From positions 45,020-109,019 of the forward strand of contig NZ_JNYE01000009.1 of NCBI RefSeq assembly GCF_000717185.1: 64,000 nucleotides of DNA, in the 5' to 3' direction. The DNA comes from Kitasatospora phosalacinea. Lineage in GTDB: Bacteria; Actinomycetota; Actinomycetes; Streptomycetales; Streptomycetaceae. Every line of letters begins with the position of its first letter. The first letter of the stretch is position 1. Position numbers and translations under genes: made by a program. Positions 61,636 through 64,000 of this stretch are shown piece after piece. The notes under the pieces were generated by a model, which worked only from the letters and a program-made list of their open reading frames with translations, was not told where the DNA came from and searched no databases.

Positions 61636-62283
61636 TCAGTCCGACGAACGGTCAGCGGGGCCCGTCCGCAGGGCCATCCGCCGCAACAGCTGCTCCCGGG
61701 CGCCCGCGTCCTGCGGGTTCCCGGTGGCCGCGTGCCGCTCGGCCAGCCGCCCGGCCACCTCGCCCTGGAGCTCGACCGGCTTCTTGTCGTCGTACTTGAA
61801 CTTGGCCCGCACCCGGTGCACCGTCAGCCGCAGCCCCCGGACGGCGGTCAGCTGCGCCCAGTAGGCGTTCGCGGGTTCCACCCGGTCCCCGGGCCGCTCG
61901 GGCTGGAAGTGCGCCAGCTGCCGGTTGAGGATCGCGGCCTTCTCCGCCGGGGACTCCACCAGCTCGGCGGTGCAGGAGAACTGCACCGAGGCGTAGTAGC
62001 TGGTCGGGGTGTAGGGGGCGCCGCGCCAGCGGCCGGGGGCGAAGGCGTAGTCGTCGGTGACGGCCAGCGTCACGTGCGGGTCGGCGCGCACCGCGGCCAG
62101 CAGCGGGTTGGCGGCGGCCAGGTGCAGCAGCACCTGGCCGGCCTCGGCGTCCAGCAGGAAGTGCGTGGGCACCAGCACCGGGCCGTCGGCCCCGTTGGCC
62201 GCCAGGGTGCCGAAGTCCCGGCCCGCCGCCAGCCACTGGCGCCACTCCTGCTCGGCGCCGCGGTCCCAGCCCCGGATCAGCAC
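61636..62283 (-). CDS. FMN-binding negative transcriptional regulator family (PaiB-like) protein
   Basis: A 215-residue split-barrel flavin-binding protein. Visible are DFGTLAANGADGPVLVPTHFLLD, VTLAVTDDYAFAPGRW, PTSYYASVQFSCTAELV and AKFKYDDKKPVELQGEVA, close to the PaiB family. Whether it regulates transcription or acts as an FMN or PLP oxidase is open. The GTG start overlaps the upstream gene by 7 bp, so the two PNPOx-fold genes form an operon. Confidence 0.8.
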   Translation of the reverse strand: MLIRGWDRGAEQEWRQWLAAGRDFGTLAANGADGPVLVPTHFLLDAEAGQVLLHLAAANPLLAAVRADPHVTLAVTDDYAFAPGRWRGAPYTPTSYYASVQFSCTAELVESPAEKAAILNRQLAHFQPERPGDRVEPANAYWAQLTAVRGLRLTVHRVRAKFKYDDKKPVELQGEVAGRLAERHAATGNPQDAGAREQLLRRMALRTGPADRSSD

Positions 62284-62942
62284 GGCAGCTCCCGCAGGTA
62301 GGCGGGGAGTTCGGCGTCGGTGTGCGGGGAGGGCAGCGGCGCGCCGTAGGCCGGGGCGACGGGGACGACGCCCGCCCAGTACGGCAGGTCGAGGTCCTCC
62401 TCCTCGTCGTTGACGCCGCCGGTGCGGGTCTTCGCCGAGACCCGGTCCAGCTCCAGCCGGACCACCGCGGTGGCGGCCAGCTCCTTGGCGTCGGCGGGGC
62501 GGCAGTCGGCCGCGCGGCCCGGCACCACCTGGTCGACGATCGCGTCCAGCGCCAGGCGCAGCTCGGCGGGGTCGGTGACCTGGTGCGCGGTGCCGTGGGC
62601 GACCACCGAGCGGTAGTTGACGGAGTGGTGGAAGGCGGACTTGGCCAGCACCAGCCCGTCCAGGTGCGTGACCGTCACGCACACCGGCAGGCCCTGCTCG
62701 TCCCGCGCCCCGCGCAGCGGCCGGCTGCCGGTGGAGCCGTGCACGTACAGCACCCGGCCGACCCGGGCGTACAGGGTGGGCAGCACGACCGGGGCGCCGT
62801 CCCGGACGAAGCCGAGGTGGCAGAGGTAGCCGGCGTCGAGGACCGCGTGCACGGCCTCCTCGTCCCAGGCGGCGCGCTCCTTGGAGCGGGTGGGGGTGGT
62901 GAGGTCGTCGCGGGTGTACGACCCGCCGGGGTTGTCCGACAT
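62277..62942 (-). CDS. Pyridoxamine 5'-phosphate oxidase family protein
   Basis: A 221-residue split-barrel flavoprotein. Features are VLDAGYLCHLGFVRDGAPVV, YVHGSTGSRPL, VTVTHLDGLVLAKSAFHHS and NYRSVVAHGTA, typical of the PNPOx-like, FMN-binding group. Substrate may be a B6 vitamer or another oxidisable compound. ATG 62942 has GAGGAG 5 nt upstream. It is divergent from a MocR regulator gene and shares an operator palindrome with it, which supports a link to PLP metabolism. Confidence 0.83.
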   Translation of the reverse strand: MSDNPGGSYTRDDLTTPTRSKERAAWDEEAVHAVLDAGYLCHLGFVRDGAPVVLPTLYARVGRVLYVHGSTGSRPLRGARDEQGLPVCVTVTHLDGLVLAKSAFHHSVNYRSVVAHGTAHQVTDPAELRLALDAIVDQVVPGRAADCRPADAKELAATAVVRLELDRVSAKTRTGGVNDEEEDLDLPYWAGVVPVAPAYGAPLPSPHTDAELPAYLRELPC

Positions 62943-62969
62943 GACAACTCCTCTGCACTAGTGCATAAT
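62941..62969 (+). promoter_or_regulatory. MocR-gene promoter with 12-bp operator palindrome
   Basis: ATGACA (62941) and CATAAT (62964), 17 bp apart, each match the consensus at 5 of 6 positions. The perfect palindrome TGCACTAGTGCA (62954-62965) overlaps the spacer and -10. The -10 ends 7 nt before the GTG at 62977 (leaderless). A regulator bound here would control both divergent genes. Confidence 0.65.
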
Positions 62970-62976
62970 CGGCTTT

Positions 62977-64000
62977 GTGCTAGGAGAGTATCGGATCACC
63001 GGTCGGCGGGCCAGCGAGATTGCCGCCGACGTCGAACGCGCGGTCGCCGCGGGGGAGTTGACCCCCGGAGCCGCCCTGCCCCCGCTGCGCGACCTGGCCG
63101 GCGAGCTCGGCGTCAACCCCAACACCGTCGCCGCCGCCTACCGCCTGCTGCGCGAGCGCGGCGTCATCGAGACCGCCGGGCGGCGCGGCAGCCGGGTCCG
63201 CCCCCGCCCCGTCACCGCCCCGCGGGACCAGGCCCGGCTGCCCGTCCCCTCCGGCGCGCGGGACGTCTCGGCGGGCAACCCGGACCCGGCCCTGCTGCCC
63301 CCGCTCGGCCCCGCCCTGGCGGCCGCGGCCACCGGCCCCACCGTCCTGTACGGGCACCCCGTGGCCGAACCCGGACTGCTCGCCGACTACCGCGCCGAGT
63401 TCCGCGCCGACGGCGTCCCCGAGGGCGAACTCGCGGTCTGCTCCGGCGCGCTGGACAGCATCGCGCGCGTCCTGTCGGCCCGCCTGCGCCCCGGCGACAC
63501 CGTCGCCGTCGAGGACCCGGGCTGGGGCAGCCTGCTCGACCTGCTGCCCGCCCTCGGGCTGCGCCCCGCCCCCGTCCCGGTCGACGACCAGGGCCCGCTG
63601 CCCGGCCCCGTCGCCGCCGCCCTCGACCACGGCGCCCGCGCCCTGGTCGTCACCAGCCGCGCCCAGAACCCCACCGGCGCCGCCCTCACCCCCGCCCGCG
63701 CCGCCGCCCTGCGCGCCGTGCTGGCCGAGCGCCCCGGCACCATCCTGATCGAGGACGACCACGGCCACGGCATTGTCGACCAGCCCTTCCAGTCCCTGGC
63801 CGACGGCACCGTCACGCACTGGGCGCTGGTCCGCTCCGCCGCCAAGGCGCTCGGCCCCGACCTGCGGGTCGCCGTCTGCACCGGCGACGCCGACACGATC
63901 TCCCGCGTCCTGGGCCGCCAACGGCTGGACGCCGGATGGGTCAGCCACCTGCTGCAGCGCACCGTCCTCGAACTGCGCCGCCGCCCGCCCGCCCCCGCCC
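62977..64000 (+). CDS. MocR-family (GntR helix-turn-helix plus aminotransferase fold) regulator, cut by window edge
   Basis: At least 341 residues. The N-terminal GntR winged helix is clear (ASEIAADVERAVAAGELTPG, LPPLRDLAGELGVNPNTVAA, YRLLRERGVIETAGRRGS). The rest is a fold-type-I aminotransferase-like domain with SRAQNPTGAALT, LIEDDHGHGI and RSAAKALGPDLRV carrying the expected PLP Lys. Such regulators, for example PdxR, sense PLP. Divergence from two PNPOx-fold genes suggests they are its targets. The reading frame is still open at the right edge, so the C-terminus is missing. Confidence 0.88.
   Translation, partial: MLGEYRITGRRASEIAADVERAVAAGELTPGAALPPLRDLAGELGVNPNTVAAAYRLLRERGVIETAGRRGSRVRPRPVTAPRDQARLPVPSGARDVSAGNPDPALLPPLGPALAAAATGPTVLYGHPVAEPGLLADYRAEFRADGVPEGELAVCSGALDSIARVLSARLRPGDTVAVEDPGWGSLLDLLPALGLRPAPVPVDDQGPLPGPVAAALDHGARALVVTSRAQNPTGAALTPARAAALRAVLAERPGTILIEDDHGHGIVDQPFQSLADGTVTHWALVRSAAKALGPDLRVAVCTGDADTISRVLGRQRLDAGWVSHLLQRTVLELRRRPPAPA

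Overview
The window is very GC-rich DNA with strong third-position G/C bias. Its genes look like a Streptomyces or Kitasatospora chromosome: a SARP/AfsR-type regulator, a DUF5999 protein, an SseB protein, an ECF sigma factor paired with a DGPF protein, many GTG/TTG starts and many ATGA/GTGA stop-start overlaps. I see no rRNA, tRNA, CRISPR array, intact transposase or phage gene.

Positions 1 to about 30.9 kb form a biosynthetic gene cluster that continues past the left edge. A 12-gene leftward operon (14147 to 1923) encodes, in transcription order, an AMP ligase, two acyl carrier proteins, a variant ketosynthase, a free-standing chain-length-factor-like protein, a second AMP ligase, an intact ketosynthase, a 4-hydroxymandelate synthase, a PhyH-type Fe(II)/2-oxoglutarate dioxygenase, E1-alpha and E1-beta subunits of a TPP-dependent 2-oxoacid dehydrogenase, and an ornithine-type PLP decarboxylase. 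A divergent rightward unit (14327 to 17804) encodes a hydroxymandelate oxidase, an HSL-type esterase and a 4-hydroxyphenylglycine (Hpg) aminotransferase. HmaS, Hmo and HpgT together are the classical route from 4-hydroxyphenylpyruvate to L-Hpg, the glycopeptide-antibiotic amino acid. No NRPS is present in the window. The pathway sits instead with discrete type II ketosynthases, four carrier proteins and free-standing ligases. A DasR-like palindrome lies between the two divergent units. An ABC exporter, a glycosyltransferase and a third carrier protein run leftward (21190 to 17861). A KASIII, a fourth carrier protein, a KS-like protein and an Sfp-type phosphopantetheinyl transferase run rightward (21290 to 24206). 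A coupled pair (uncharacterised protein plus GNAT), a large SARP-NB-ARC regulator and a LuxR regulator close the cluster. My inference is an aryl-primed or Hpg-loaded, glycosylated type II polyketide-like product. No ketoreductase or dehydratase is visible in the window, so I do not name the product.

From 31 to 64 kb the content is ordinary chromosome: lipoproteins, a 5'-3' exonuclease, cation and chromate transporters, an ECF sigma factor with its DGPF partner, a DUF2510 membrane protein, transporters, hydrolases, a GCS2-like ligase, PNPOx-fold proteins and a MocR regulator cut by the right edge. Two stretches hold decayed genes. Between 48.5 and 49.9 kb there are fragments of a CBS protein, an acyl-CoA synthetase and a phospholipase C. 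Between 55.6 and 56.5 kb a TetR gene and an MBL-fold gene have both lost their N-terminal halves at one junction. Several genes appear leaderless, with a TANNNT hexamer 6 to 7 nt before the start codon.
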